Part shown: piece by piece, positions 8,453 to 17,730 of the stretch | How the letters are laid out: every line of letters begins with the position of its first letter | Numbering within the stretch: position 1 is the first letter of the stretch | From: JAPOXR01 sp965219635 | GTDB lineage: Bacteria > Pseudomonadota > Alphaproteobacteria > Rhodobacterales > Rhodobacteraceae | Assembly (NCBI GenBank): GCA_965219635.1 | Contig: OZ244783.1 | Location: forward strand, 2,356,001 to 2,420,000 | Length of the DNA stretch: 64,000 bases | Direction: 5' to 3' | Notes under the pieces: model-generated | Told to the model about the DNA's origin: nothing | The model's input: only the letters and a program-made list of their open reading frames with translations | The model's database searches: none | Made by a program: the position numbers and the translations under genes

Positions 8453-9465
8453 CCGGAATGGTTGCTGGCGACAAGGACTTCATTCTGTCTCTCAAGGATA
8501 TTCGAGTGACATTCGGCTCTGGCTCTGCGGAGAACAAGGCAGTTGATGGTGTCTCACTCAACATCGAGCGCGGGACGACAATGGGACTTGTAGGAGAAAG
8601 CGGATGTGGAAAGTCGACTCTCGCCAGAGCGGCAATCAGAACCCAACGGATCAGATCTGGCCAGATAGTCTTTAATGGCCAAGACTTCGGTCAGTTGACC
8701 GGAGACGCACTGCGCCATGCCCGCCGAGGCATTCAGATGGTCTTCCAGGACCCGTACTCTTCCTTGAATCCCAGGATGGCCATATGTGATATCGTCGCTG
8801 ATCCCCTTCGCAATAACTCTGAGCTTTCACGAGTTGAAATTGCAGCAAAGGTTGCCAGACTACTTGACCAGGTTGGTCTGCCTCCCAGAGCCTTGACTGC
8901 CTACCCTCATGAACTATCCGGCGGGCAACGGCAGCGTGTCGGAATTGCGCGAGCGCTTGCGTTAGACCCCGCTTTGGTGGTTTGTGATGAGGCAATTTCT
9001 GCCTTGGACGTTTCCATTCAGGCACAGATCATTAATTTGTTGCAGGATCTGCAAGACGAATTCAAGCTCACATACTTGTTCATTGCACACGACATCGCAG
9101 TAGTTCGTCACTTCAGCGATCGCATTGCCGTCATGTATTTGGGAAAGATCGTAGAAGAAGGGGCCGCTCTTGAACTTTGTGAACGGCCTCGACATCCATA
9201 CACTAAATCGTTGATTTCAGCTGTCCCGGTTCCGGACCCACTTCTCGAACGGCAACGGCGTTCAAATACGACCGTGATCAAGGGTGACATTAGTATCAGG
9301 GCAGAAAGAGGGTGCAAGTTTGCCCCGCGTTGCAACATGCGTAATATCGTGAGTAGGGAACTCAAGATTGACTGTGCAGAAGTTCAGCCACCACTTACCG
9401 AAATTGGCGACAACCAATACGCTGCATGTCACCTGGCCGAATTGGACTTGGAAACCGTCCATTAG
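8449..9465 (+). CDS. Peptide-type ABC transporter ATP-binding protein (DppF/OppF family)
   Basis: The 338-residue second ATPase of the importer starts within an ATGA overlap with the preceding gene. It shows Walker A GESGCGKST, QMVFQDPYSSLNPRM (the Q-loop form typical of OppF/DppF), the LSGGQRQRVGIARAL signature and Walker B VVCDEAISALDVS. The Ala after the Walker B Asp-Glu is common in this subfamily. The C-terminal extension has the Cys-containing segment GCKFAPRCNMRN. It closes the operon and is convergent with the threonine aldolase gene. Confidence 0.93.
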   Translation: MTGMVAGDKDFILSLKDIRVTFGSGSAENKAVDGVSLNIERGTTMGLVGESGCGKSTLARAAIRTQRIRSGQIVFNGQDFGQLTGDALRHARRGIQMVFQDPYSSLNPRMAICDIVADPLRNNSELSRVEIAAKVARLLDQVGLPPRALTAYPHELSGGQRQRVGIARALALDPALVVCDEAISALDVSIQAQIINLLQDLQDEFKLTYLFIAHDIAVVRHFSDRIAVMYLGKIVEEGAALELCERPRHPYTKSLISAVPVPDPLLERQRRSNTTVIKGDISIRAERGCKFAPRCNMRNIVSRELKIDCAEVQPPLTEIGDNQYAACHLAELDLETVH

Positions 9466-9601
9466 AGAAACTTGATTCGAGTCCAGATTTTGAGAACGAG
9501 CTGCAAGCAATAATGCAATATGATTGCGCACGCTGCCAGAAAAACGCTATTGGCACCGACAGGCCCCCGACCTGCTCACGTTTGACGCACCTGCAATTCT
9601 A

Positions 9602-10630
9602 TTAGGGAATGCTCAGGTGCTTTGCCAGACCCTCTATCAGCGCATCACCTGCAGTCATATCTACGTCAATGTGGGTTACGACACGGATACTCCGCTTGCC
9701 AAACGCACCCGTCAGGATGCCTTCGTCTTTCAGGCGCTTGACGATTTCGGAGGCAGTTGGAGCTTCGCTGGACAGTTCAAAAATCACTATGTTGGTTTCC
9801 ACCGGCAGAACCCGGTCGACCATGGGGAGTTCCATGATTTCCTGCCCCAAACGGGCGGCCAAATCGTGATCCTCCTTTAGCCGTTCTACATGATGGTCCA
9901 ACGCATACAGGCACATTGAGGTGACAATGCCAGACTGACGCATCCCGCCCCCAAACCGCTGCTTCAGACGCCAGGCCTTCGCAATAAACTCCTGCGATCC
10001 CGCCAGAACCGCACCAAGCGGTGCGCCAAGCCCTTTGGAAAAATCAATCCAAGCAGAGTCATAGTTCTGAGCATATCGGGCAGCGGAGATACCTGTCTTG
10101 GCAACTGCATTCATCAGCCTCGCACCATCCATATGAGTTGCAAGTCCAGCCTCCCGTGCCACATCTGCCACCTCATCCAGTTGCTCGAGCGGCCAGACCG
10201 CTCCTCCACCCATGTTGGCAGTCTGCTCAACACATAGCAATGCGCTCCTGGGTGCATAGCGGGACTCAGGACGAAGACAGTCCTGTACCTGTTCGGGTTT
10301 GTAGATGCCGTTTTCGCCGAGAATTGCGCGTAGCATCACTCCACTGATTGCCGCGGGACCACCGGTTTCGAAGTTGACGATGTGGCACGTCTGCTCGCAA
10401 ATGACTTCGTCTCCGGGAGATGTATGGACCTTGATTGCAATCTCGTTGCACATGGTTCCAGAAGGCAGGAAGACCGCAGCCTCCTTGCCCAATAGCTCTG
10501 CTACACGGGCACATAGCTCGATGGTTGTTGGATCTTCATCCTTCTGCTCGTCTCCTACAGCACAGTGGAGTACAACCCTGCGCATTTCGGAGGTCGGCCG
10601 GGACTTCGTGTCTGAATAAAAGTCGTACAT
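9602..10630 (-). CDS. ltaE: L-threonine aldolase (PLP-dependent, beta-eliminating family)
   Basis: The 342-residue protein is a fold-type I PLP enzyme that cleaves L-threonine or L-allo-threonine to glycine and acetaldehyde. Visible features are MYDFYSDTKSRPTSEMR at the N-terminus, ELLGKEAAVFLPSGTMCNEI, THMDGARLMNA (the Asp that binds the PLP ring N) and the PLP lysine in DFSKGLGAPLGAVLAG. The start at 10630 has GAGG eight bases upstream; an upstream in-frame extension of 45 codons has no aldolase similarity and is rejected. It is divergent from the LysR gene, the usual arrangement for a LysR-regulated target, and convergent with the peptide importer. Related beta-hydroxy amino acids are possible substrates. 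Confidence 0.9.
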   Translation of the reverse strand: MYDFYSDTKSRPTSEMRRVVLHCAVGDEQKDEDPTTIELCARVAELLGKEAAVFLPSGTMCNEIAIKVHTSPGDEVICEQTCHIVNFETGGPAAISGVMLRAILGENGIYKPEQVQDCLRPESRYAPRSALLCVEQTANMGGGAVWPLEQLDEVADVAREAGLATHMDGARLMNAVAKTGISAARYAQNYDSAWIDFSKGLGAPLGAVLAGSQEFIAKAWRLKQRFGGGMRQSGIVTSMCLYALDHHVERLKEDHDLAARLGQEIMELPMVDRVLPVETNIVIFELSSEAPTASEIVKRLKDEGILTGAFGKRSIRVVTHIDVDMTAGDALIEGLAKHLSIP

Positions 10631-10847
10631 GTTCACTGCCTCTGTGGCACTAATCAAACAAGAGTCGGATTGCAGCCCGAGGGAAGAGGCCCATTGGCTG
10701 TCTGCAGACCTATTGCTTCCAACGGTTCCAATTGAAGTTGAACTTGTGCCTAGCCGAAAGAACAATATAAGTTGGGGGTCTCACTATTCATTTTTGATAT
10801 GCTCAGCAAAAACACTGCATGGACGAAGACACAAGAGAAGAGAAGAA

Positions 10848-11780
10848 ATGCAACTGAATTCAAGAATACTTGAGTGTTTTCACGCAACGATGGCCATGGG
10901 TACTGTAACGAGGGCAGCCGACCTACTCAACACGTCACAGCCCGCAGTCAGCCGTTCACTCAAGCAGTTGGAAGATGCCGTAAAGATGACCCTCTTCACC
11001 CGTTCTGGCAACCGGATTGCGCCCACCCGGGAAGCATTCCTGCTTTACGAAGAAGTTGACAAGTCATTCCGCAGTATTCGGCGAATAGGGCGGGCCGCAG
11101 ACGAAATCCGAAACTTGCAGCAGGGGAAGTTACATGTTGCTTGCGCTCCGGCTTACTCCCAGGGATTTCTGGTATCTGCCTTGACAGCATTCAATGAAGC
11201 CAGACCAGGCGTGCAAATTGTTGTTTCAACTCGGCAGACACCAACCATTACGGAAATGGTTACCCTGCAACAATGCGATATTGGCCTCGCCGCATACGCT
11301 GTGGAGCCAGAGGGCACACATTACCAGCTATTCACTGATGCGCCGGAAATTTGCATGCTTCCGAACGATCATCCGTTGTGTGATAACACTGAAATATCCC
11401 CTCAGGATCTACATGGTCAGAGGTTCGTTGCTTTGGGGCAAAATGATCCATATGCGCAACGTCTGACTCGGATATTCGAGAGGTACGATGTCATACCGGT
11501 CACTGTCGTTGAGGTGCACAATTCAATCATGGCAGCGGAAGCGGTTGCACAAGGTGTCGGAGTAAGTGTCATCAACCCTTTCTCTGCGCTCAGCTTCAAG
11601 CACAGGGCGGTTACCTTCAGAACCTTTTCCGAGAACTTGCCGTTCACGAGTACCATGCTGCGCTCAAAGTTCCAGCCAACAAGCGCTCTTCTGAAGGCAT
11701 TTGAAACTAGCCTCTTGGAGACCAGAGACAGCTACCTTCGTGATATCAAGGATTTGGTTGTAACTGAAGCCAGGCCCTGA
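10848..11780 (+). CDS. LysR-family transcriptional regulator
   Basis: The 310-residue protein has an N-terminal winged helix (residues ~1-60) with RILECFHATMAMGTVTRAAD and TSQPAVSRSLKQLED, then an LysR substrate-binding domain beginning near KLHVACAPAYSQGF. ATG 10848 follows a purine-rich AGAAGAGAAGAA ribosome-binding region. It is transcribed away from threonine aldolase across a 217-bp shared intergenic region, so it probably controls that gene, itself and perhaps the adjacent peptide/opine-type importer. The effector is unknown. Confidence 0.9.
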   Translation: MQLNSRILECFHATMAMGTVTRAADLLNTSQPAVSRSLKQLEDAVKMTLFTRSGNRIAPTREAFLLYEEVDKSFRSIRRIGRAADEIRNLQQGKLHVACAPAYSQGFLVSALTAFNEARPGVQIVVSTRQTPTITEMVTLQQCDIGLAAYAVEPEGTHYQLFTDAPEICMLPNDHPLCDNTEISPQDLHGQRFVALGQNDPYAQRLTRIFERYDVIPVTVVEVHNSIMAAEAVAQGVGVSVINPFSALSFKHRAVTFRTFSENLPFTSTMLRSKFQPTSALLKAFETSLLETRDSYLRDIKDLVVTEARP

Positions 11781-12396
11781 TTGTACGGGGGCAGTAGTAG
11801 TTGAACCTTATCGGCCCCTTAGGTGGTCGGATTCGACTGGACAACTCAAGGGCAAGGCAAGGTGAATTCCAACTGCAATTACACCCGGAAGTTGCCGCTT
11901 CCACCCCCGGGCCCCAATACAAATCGAATTTCACGGAACGCCGGTCGTTGGTTGAAAAGTCAAGAAAGCGCCAGTTCCGTACTTTGTTCTGACAGACGGT
12001 TGCTGTTTGGAGATGGCAAGTGGTCCGCGCACCGGAAGCAAACTGCAACACAGTCGAAGCGTTCCTCGATCTCTGGACGGGGAAGTCCAGCCGAGGCTGC
12101 CAGTTCCGCCATTCTGATTGTACCGCGCCCCCATTCCTCAATGACGGCGCGCCGATAGAATGTTTGAGCTATGATGGGATTCCACAGTTCTGGCTCATGC
12201 GGCTCGAAGAGCTCTTCAGGAGTCTGCCCGATATGCAGTTGGCCGGGCGAAGTGACCTCCAGCCGGTCGTCATAAATCGCAAACCCAATGGAGCCACCCC
12301 ATGAAGCATAGTCGCGATGGCAAATGGCGTTGGTCAATGCCTCCCTTACTGCGAGAGGTGGGTAGCACGGCTCGCCGATGCACTCAATGCACCCAG

Positions 12397-12412
12397 ACTC
12401 TAAACTCTAAAC
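12397..12412. repeat. 7-bp tandem duplication (ACTCTAA x2) causing a frameshift
   Basis: ACTCTAAACTCTAA spans 12397-12410, and the next two bases continue the period. On the coding minus strand this reads TTTAGAG twice. The extra seven bases shift the AlbA/RecG-like frame and bring in a stop at 12384. A 7-bp unit is not a multiple of three, so gain or loss would switch the gene off or on. Confidence 0.85.
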
Positions 12413-12907
12413 GGACGGCCAATGGAAGCCATTCGCTCAAGAACCGCATGGCGCTTGAAAGTTGAGAAAAGGCATTGCCGTAAATCTGACGGTTGTCGAG
12501 GACTTCCGAGCGATCAACCCCCCGGAAGCGTGCTACCCGGACGCTACATTGTGGCAGCTCGCTCTCAAGGCGTTCTGCCCTTCCAAAAAGCACCATTGCA
12601 GCTCGCGTCAATCGTCCGTGTTGTAGCAACCCCAACGCACGCAACATGTCCTCTGCGTTCCGGCTTGCTGGCTCGTTCAACCTGCCGATACTAACGGCTT
12701 CCGCAACTGTGTTTTGGATCTCTTCAATATCCAGATCATCCACCGTAAACCCGTCGACAGTCTGGTTCTCCCAGCGGTGTTCTTTGTGCATGCGCTCAAA
12801 GATCAGGCGGTTGCATTCTTCAGAGGGCATGGACTGGGTCGTATTGCCAACCCGCAAATAGGATTCTCCCCGGTAACGGTAGGGCGGTGATGCGCCTGGC
12901 CCCACCT

Positions 12908-12928
12908 GAACCACAACCACTTCCAGAT
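12908..12928. repeat. Copy 2 of a 21-bp direct repeat (other copy 3543-3563)
   Basis: These 21 bases are identical to 3543-3563. Here they encode, on the minus strand, the Leu-Glu-Val-Val-Val-Val beta strand of the AlbA-like domain. Confidence 0.8.
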
Positions 12929-13199
12929 CTGTGGGGATGCGAACACGCTCAACGCACGGAAGCGCTGGGGGGTCAATCTGCTGAAACTCAGACTTCAGCA
13001 ACTCGACCTTTCGCTCGTCAATTTGTTGCCCCGCAACCTGACCATTCGGCAATACGCCAAACAAGATATGTCCGCCGCGCTGATTCAGCATGGCGCAAAC
13101 GGACCGCGCCGCCTTGTAGCGCGCTCCGGTATTGGACTTGAAATCCAGCCCCTCGGACTTGCCCGATGCTGCCAGCGACGCAATATAATCAGGTGTCAA

Positions 13200-13637
13200 T
13201 AGGCTAACTCCTTCCCCAGCATGAAATTCTCCGATCCAATTGGCATTGCTGTACCTCCTTGAGAGCTATTTGCTGCCACTACATTTCTTGACTTCATCGA
13301 CCGCATGCAGGTGATTTTGAGAACAGGTGTCGCTCCAACTATCGGCAGAAATGCCCAAACAATCCTCTGCCTAACCGATCTCCGGCAACCTTGGCTCACC
13401 TCTGTGGCTGTGTCGGGGGCCTAGCTCAAGGCGGCTTCTGCCGGAATTGGTCATGTAGCCCGGTTTTTCCACAACAAAGACACAGGCGCCTCATTCAGAG
13501 CCATAGTCTGCTTGAGGTTCAGCACTCGCTGGCGCGTGCCGGAGCAGTTTCGCCGAGCAGTCCCCGGCACATGGATGTCAAGTTTCCGTTAGCGGGACGC
13601 CATCAAGCCAGACCTCACCACCGACACTGATGATCGC
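13200..13637. other. Intergenic region, 438 bp, no gene seen
   Basis: The stretch lies between the 3' end of the solute-binding-domain regulator and the 5' end of the AlbA-like pseudogene, both on the minus strand. It should contain the pseudogene promoter. The AAGGAG ribosome-binding site for the TTG at 13199 lies at its left edge. Short frames on both strands lack start signals and recognisable composition. Confidence 0.55.
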
Positions 13638-15398
13638 TCAATAGTGCCCGCGGGCGCGCATGACTGCGTCCGCTCGATTCTGGGCATCGCGCAGCGCCGA
13701 ATGGACTGATTTTCGGCCAAGCAGCATGTCATGCAACTCTTCGCCAGCGATTGAAATGATATCAACGATTTCGGGAACCGGCGGCCGGGGCCAGATCTGT
13801 AGTACGCCGTTTCGGGCCATATCATCGACAATTGAAATCAAGGGCGAAATCCGTTGCACCTCAGGGTCAGCGCTGACGCTGAATCTCGGGCTGACCAAGC
13901 TGCCATTCTCAATATAGAGCTTGATCGCCTGAGAGGAAGTCAGCGTGACCAAGGCGCGCCAGGCGGCCCGGATCCGCTTGGGTTCGATATTTGCCGGAAT
14001 TGCGATTGCATAGCCGCCGACGGGGGCGATTGGGCGGCCACTCATCCCGAACGGTCCTGGGAGATACTCGACATTTCCGTGTGCGGGCGATTTCTTGTCG
14101 AGTTCAAACAGCGGGGCAAGCAGCGTTGCCGAGTAGGCAATTGCCGCCTTGCCATCGGCAAAGCAGCGCGCCCGTTCATACCACGACATATTCAGGATTC
14201 CGGGCGGCGAAAAGTCCAGCAATTCAGCGAAGTACTCTGCCGCTGCTTCGGCTTCAGCAGAATCGAACATTGGCCGATAGCATTCCCCTTCGACTGTTTC
14301 GCAGTCGAAGACATCGCCAAAGCGTCGCAAGTTGAGAATTGGCTGTCCAAGGGCTGCACAGACAAACATGAAAGAATGTCCCAAGGGTGTCCCCCTCGCC
14401 GCGTTCCAGGCAATACCGGAGACTCCGTTGAAGGGATCATGCAATTCTCTGGCAGCGGCGACAGTTTCCTCAATAGTCCGTGGAGACTTTACACCCTGTT
14501 TCCTGAACAGATCGCGTCTGCACACAAGCAACTCGGGCGTGGTCTGCACCGGGATTCCATACTGGCGCTTCCTGTAACGGGTGCTGGCGAGAGCCACGCT
14601 GTGGAAATCGGAAAGATCAAGGCGACTGTCCCGTATCATGTCATCCAATGGCAGGAACCGGCCGAATTCCGCCATTTCGCCGAACCAAGGAAGATCACAG
14701 GCTACCAAATCGTAGCGAGATTGATTGGCCTTTGAATTCTCCAGGATTTCGGCACGCAGCCTGTCGATTGAAAGCGCCCGGCTCCATATCCCGACACCAA
14801 AAACTGTCTCGAAGTGCTTCTTGAGCGAATGCATGGCCATGAAGGTCGGGTCTGCATGTACAAGAAGTCGAAGTTCACCCTTCAGCGGCAATCTGGCATC
14901 GAATGCCGACAAGGGCGCCAAGGTCTGGTTGTCCGAGTAAGACGCCCCGAAATAGTATCCCGATGTCTGTGCCTCCCTGTCTGCGTCAACCAAGTCTCCG
15001 AACAGTGCCCGTGACCTTCGGGCAAATTCTTGCCATTCAAGGATCAGTTTCGGCGTCGGGTGCAGTGAGAAAGACTTGCCGGTTGCAGTTTTTGGACGTT
15101 TTACCAGCAGGCCTCGTTGTTCGATGCTTTCCAGTGCCCGCATTGCTGTTCCGTAAGAAAGCCCGGATGCGCTGGCGACAGAACTACTTGTGCATAATTT
15201 TCCGCCCAGGTGATAGCGCATCAGCATGGTCAGAATTCGCAGTTCGTTGTATCCCGTCTTGACTGACAAGGCCCGCTCGGCTTCACGCTGAAACTGCTCG
15301 ACAAAATCCAGCAACCTCGAGATTTCCATACTGGAAACACCTCGACTGAGTGTCTGGTCGTCGGTCTCGTAGGGGCCCTCCGGCTTTGATCGCCCCAA
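13638..15398 (-). CDS. Winged-helix regulator fused to an ABC sugar-binding-protein (SBP family 1) domain
   Basis: The 586-residue protein has no signal peptide or lipobox. Residues ~45-115 look like a MarR-type winged helix (NELRILTMLMRYHLGG, SVASASGLSYGTAMRALES, then a wing with RGLLVKRPKTATGKSF). After a ~50-residue linker, residues ~172-560 form a complete family-1 extracellular solute-binding fold: GELRLLVHADPTFMA at the start, DLVACDLPWFGEMAEFGRFL, YGIPVQTTPELLVCRRDLF, ADGKAAIAYSATLLAPLF and GPFGMSGRPIAPVGGYAI. The periplasmic-type ligand fold is thus cytoplasmic and probably serves as the effector sensor, as LacI-type domains do for the other sugar-binding fold. It lies 263 bp downstream of the ribose-type ABC operon in the same direction and probably controls it or the divergent SDR/acyl-CoA dehydrogenase genes. 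An alternative start at 15329 would trim 23 residues. Confidence 0.82.
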   Translation of the reverse strand: MGRSKPEGPYETDDQTLSRGVSSMEISRLLDFVEQFQREAERALSVKTGYNELRILTMLMRYHLGGKLCTSSSVASASGLSYGTAMRALESIEQRGLLVKRPKTATGKSFSLHPTPKLILEWQEFARRSRALFGDLVDADREAQTSGYYFGASYSDNQTLAPLSAFDARLPLKGELRLLVHADPTFMAMHSLKKHFETVFGVGIWSRALSIDRLRAEILENSKANQSRYDLVACDLPWFGEMAEFGRFLPLDDMIRDSRLDLSDFHSVALASTRYRKRQYGIPVQTTPELLVCRRDLFRKQGVKSPRTIEETVAAARELHDPFNGVSGIAWNAARGTPLGHSFMFVCAALGQPILNLRRFGDVFDCETVEGECYRPMFDSAEAEAAAEYFAELLDFSPPGILNMSWYERARCFADGKAAIAYSATLLAPLFELDKKSPAHGNVEYLPGPFGMSGRPIAPVGGYAIAIPANIEPKRIRAAWRALVTLTSSQAIKLYIENGSLVSPRFSVSADPEVQRISPLISIVDDMARNGVLQIWPRPPVPEIVDIISIAGEELHDMLLGRKSVHSALRDAQNRADAVMRARGHY

Positions 15399-15661
15399 GT
15401 CTCTAACCTCCCTTGCCCTTCATCCGCAGCCGCTATCGTTCATTCACGACTATGGAAATGCAAGTGCCGGAGCAGGCCATGGCCCAACCGTACGGGCAGT
15501 TCGTGAATCGGCTTGTTCGGCAAAAGGCGTCTGGAAGGATGGCAGTTCTCACACAGGTCCCCGGGGACAACGTTTCCGATGTTGCAACTGGTGAGATTCA
15601 GACTCCAATTTCATTCCAAATGTTCGCACTGCACCAGGTTTATGAAGCGGCAAGAACACAT

Positions 15662-16702
15662 TTACGTAGGCGCAGGGCGCGCCGCCGCCCTTCGAGCCAG
15701 CAACGGCTCCCGGCGAGCATCTATGTCGCTGATCAACTGGCTACGACGCTGGCGCTCGTCAAAAATCCTGCTCCCCGTCTGAAACATGATCACGACCATC
15801 AGTAGGACGCCGAGATACAATTGCACCATGAAGGCAGGTGTCACATTGAAAACAAGGCCGGTGTTGAGGAAATTGACTGTCAGTGTCCCGATCGCAGCAC
15901 CGATGACACCACCCCGGCCGCCCAAGATAGAGACGCCACCGATGAATGCGGCCACCGTTCCCGCAAGCAGCAAATATTGAAGTCCTAGCGCCTGCGCAGT
16001 TCCCGAACGAAGTCCAATGATGACGCCTCCCAACCCTGCGCAGAAACCGGAAATTGCAAAAACGATGATCAAGGGCCGCTTGAGATTGACGCCAGCGGCA
16101 AGCGCCTCCTTACGGGCACCACCCACGGCATAGATTTCACGCCCAAAGCGCGTGTAGGACATGAACAGGCCGACCAGGACAAACATGACAAGTACGAGAA
16201 TACTTGCGGGCGAGAAGTAACCGAGCATCTTTGTCGTGATGAAGTCAGGAACCCTAAAGTCTGTAAGCATCACGGTTTTTTCCTCGGCGGCAAACAGTGC
16301 AACTCCACGCAGAAGCATGAGCGTCCCAACCGTGAGCACAATGGCGCGCACCCGCAGATAGGCAATGAAGTATCCCTGAACAATGCCGATCAACGTCGAG
16401 ATCGAGATGGCAATCAGCAAGGCGGTGACCGCACCCAGGCTGTCGGTAAAGCGCACCGCAATCACAGCAGCAAGAGCAGCGTTTGAGCCAATCGAAAGAT
16501 CAATTTCGCCAGCGATAATGCATAGTGTCAATGCCAGCCCAACCAGTCCGAGCACCGCAAACCGTTCCATTATTGCGAAGGTTGTCCTGTGCGTGGCGAA
16601 CAAGTCGTTGGTGAAGGCGAAGTAGCCATACACGCACGCTGCCAGCAGCAGCGCGAAAGCGAGGTCGTGGTTGCCAATCACCCAGTTCTTGATCCTGTTC
16701 AC
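15662..16702 (-). CDS. Ribose-type (CUT2) sugar ABC transporter permease, second copy
   Basis: The 346-residue inner-membrane permease belongs to the RbsC/BPD_transp_2 family. It has about ten hydrophobic segments and the motifs AGEIDLSIGSNAALAAVIAV, GVIIGLRSGTAQALGLQYLL and GGVSILGGRGGVIGAAIGTL, all typical of sugar permeases of this class. The GTG start at 16702 follows AAGGGGAGTTGCCGCC, a good ribosome-binding site, 14 nt after the stop of the first permease; the frame is open further upstream but runs into that gene. The C-terminal tail ends in a basic Arg/Ala-rich stretch. Confidence 0.9.
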   Translation of the reverse strand: MNRIKNWVIGNHDLAFALLLAACVYGYFAFTNDLFATHRTTFAIMERFAVLGLVGLALTLCIIAGEIDLSIGSNAALAAVIAVRFTDSLGAVTALLIAISISTLIGIVQGYFIAYLRVRAIVLTVGTLMLLRGVALFAAEEKTVMLTDFRVPDFITTKMLGYFSPASILVLVMFVLVGLFMSYTRFGREIYAVGGARKEALAAGVNLKRPLIIVFAISGFCAGLGGVIIGLRSGTAQALGLQYLLLAGTVAAFIGGVSILGGRGGVIGAAIGTLTVNFLNTGLVFNVTPAFMVQLYLGVLLMVVIMFQTGSRIFDERQRRSQLISDIDARREPLLARRAAARPAPT

Positions 16703-16716
16703 GGCGGCAACTCCCC

Positions 16717-17730
16717 TTATTCCTGTGCTCTTGCGCCACGCTTCGCCAACGCGAACACCATGATTGAAAACACGATCATGAGCCCAACTGCCAGTACGCG
16801 TGGACCACTGTTGAATCCGTGCAGCACCATCATGTTGTCTACAGTGGAGATAAAGATGGCGCCAAGACTCGAGCGCAACGTTGAACCGTAACCGCCCATG
16901 ATCGAGTTGCCGCCGACCATGACGGTTGCGATAACCATGATTGTCATGTCTCCCGAAGAACCAAATTCGGAAGAGAAATAATTGACATGAGCGCTTGATA
17001 CCTGCGCCGAAAAGGCGACTGCTACGAATGCGGAGCAAAGGGATGCAATGATGCATACCTTGATGGCCATGGTGAAATTCTCATGGCCGGTTGCGCGCCC
17101 TGCAGCCCGGTTTGCGCCGATCAAATAGACCTGCCTGCCAAAGGCCGTGTAGCGAAGTGCAAGCTCGGCAGCGACTGCAATCAAGATGAATGCAATGGTT
17201 ATGTTGGGCAACCCCAGGAATGAGCCGGTACCCAGCCACTCGGCGCCATGCGGCCTTCGGAAGGACACAACCAGATTGTCACTCCACCAGGAACCAAGCC
17301 CGAAGAGCAAGCCAGCGGCTCCCAGCGTGACGATGATCGGGTTGCCACCAAGCCCGATGAGGACTCCTTGCGCCGCGCCGGCCACAACGGCGACTGCCAT
17401 GGTCAGGAGAAATGAGATTTCAAACCCCAATCCAGCCGCCATCGAAGTTGCAAAGCAAATTATGCAAAGAGCTGCGGTTTCCTTCATGGACAGTAGGAAA
17501 AAGTTTCCTGAAAGCGTCACGAATGTCAGGCCCACAGCCATAATTCCAACCAGTGCAGCATCCCGGATGATCGTTTTGAAATTGAAGATCGTCAGGAAAT
17601 TCGGAGCGGTGGCCATGCCGGCGACAAATACCACGAGGAAGAGCGCAATGAGGCTCACGACCAGGCCGGAATGATCCCTTACCAGGCGGTCGACCAGCCC
17701 TTGGGCTGAATTGCGAAGGTCGGAGATCAC
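16717..17730 (-). CDS. Ribose-type (CUT2) sugar ABC transporter permease, first copy
   Basis: The 337-residue RbsC-type permease starts with GTG in a GTGA overlap with the ATPase stop. Typical segments are GLTFVTLSGNFFLLSMKETAAL, in which the usual Gly-Gly-Ile-Asp-Leu-Ser is replaced by Gly-Asn-Phe-Phe-Leu-Leu, and GGNSIMGGYGSTLRSSLGAI. It and the next gene are presumably a heterodimeric membrane pair rather than the homodimer of E. coli RbsC. Confidence 0.9.
   Translation of the reverse strand: MISDLRNSAQGLVDRLVRDHSGLVVSLIALFLVVFVAGMATAPNFLTIFNFKTIIRDAALVGIMAVGLTFVTLSGNFFLLSMKETAALCIICFATSMAAGLGFEISFLLTMAVAVVAGAAQGVLIGLGGNPIIVTLGAAGLLFGLGSWWSDNLVVSFRRPHGAEWLGTGSFLGLPNITIAFILIAVAAELALRYTAFGRQVYLIGANRAAGRATGHENFTMAIKVCIIASLCSAFVAVAFSAQVSSAHVNYFSSEFGSSGDMTIMVIATVMVGGNSIMGGYGSTLRSSLGAIFISTVDNMMVLHGFNSGPRVLAVGLMIVFSIMVFALAKRGARAQE

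Larger units (their letters stand above)
11960..13199 (-). pseudogene. AlbA_2/RecG-like DNA-binding protein, frameshifted by a 7-bp tandem duplication
   Basis: Two minus-strand frames make up one protein. The first (13199-12384) has the Schlafen/AlbA_2 domain: EGLDFKSNTGARYKAARSV, NQRGGHILFGVLPNGQVAG and SYLRVGNTTQSM. The second (up to 11960) has the C-terminal ATPase-like half with REALTNAICHRDY and EEWGRGTIRM. They are separated by a frameshift at 12397-12412, where ACTCTAA occurs twice in tandem. Deleting one copy restores a continuous reading that joins AVRLES to YPPLAVREALTNA, exactly the expected family order. The TTG start at 13199 has AAGGAG eight bases upstream. The intact protein would be about 410 residues; relatives act as transcription regulators or in defence contexts. 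A sequencing artefact is possible, although the 7-bp unit looks like a true slippage or duplication event. Confidence 0.82.

Noticed and set aside
13854..14735. 293-codon plus-strand frame across the SBP-domain regulator
   Set aside because: Antisense to a protein with clear domain structure; low-plausibility composition.
16703..17056. 118-codon N-terminal extension of the second ribose-type permease
   Set aside because: It overlaps the first permease gene in another frame; the GTG at 16702 has a good ribosome-binding site and gives normal length.
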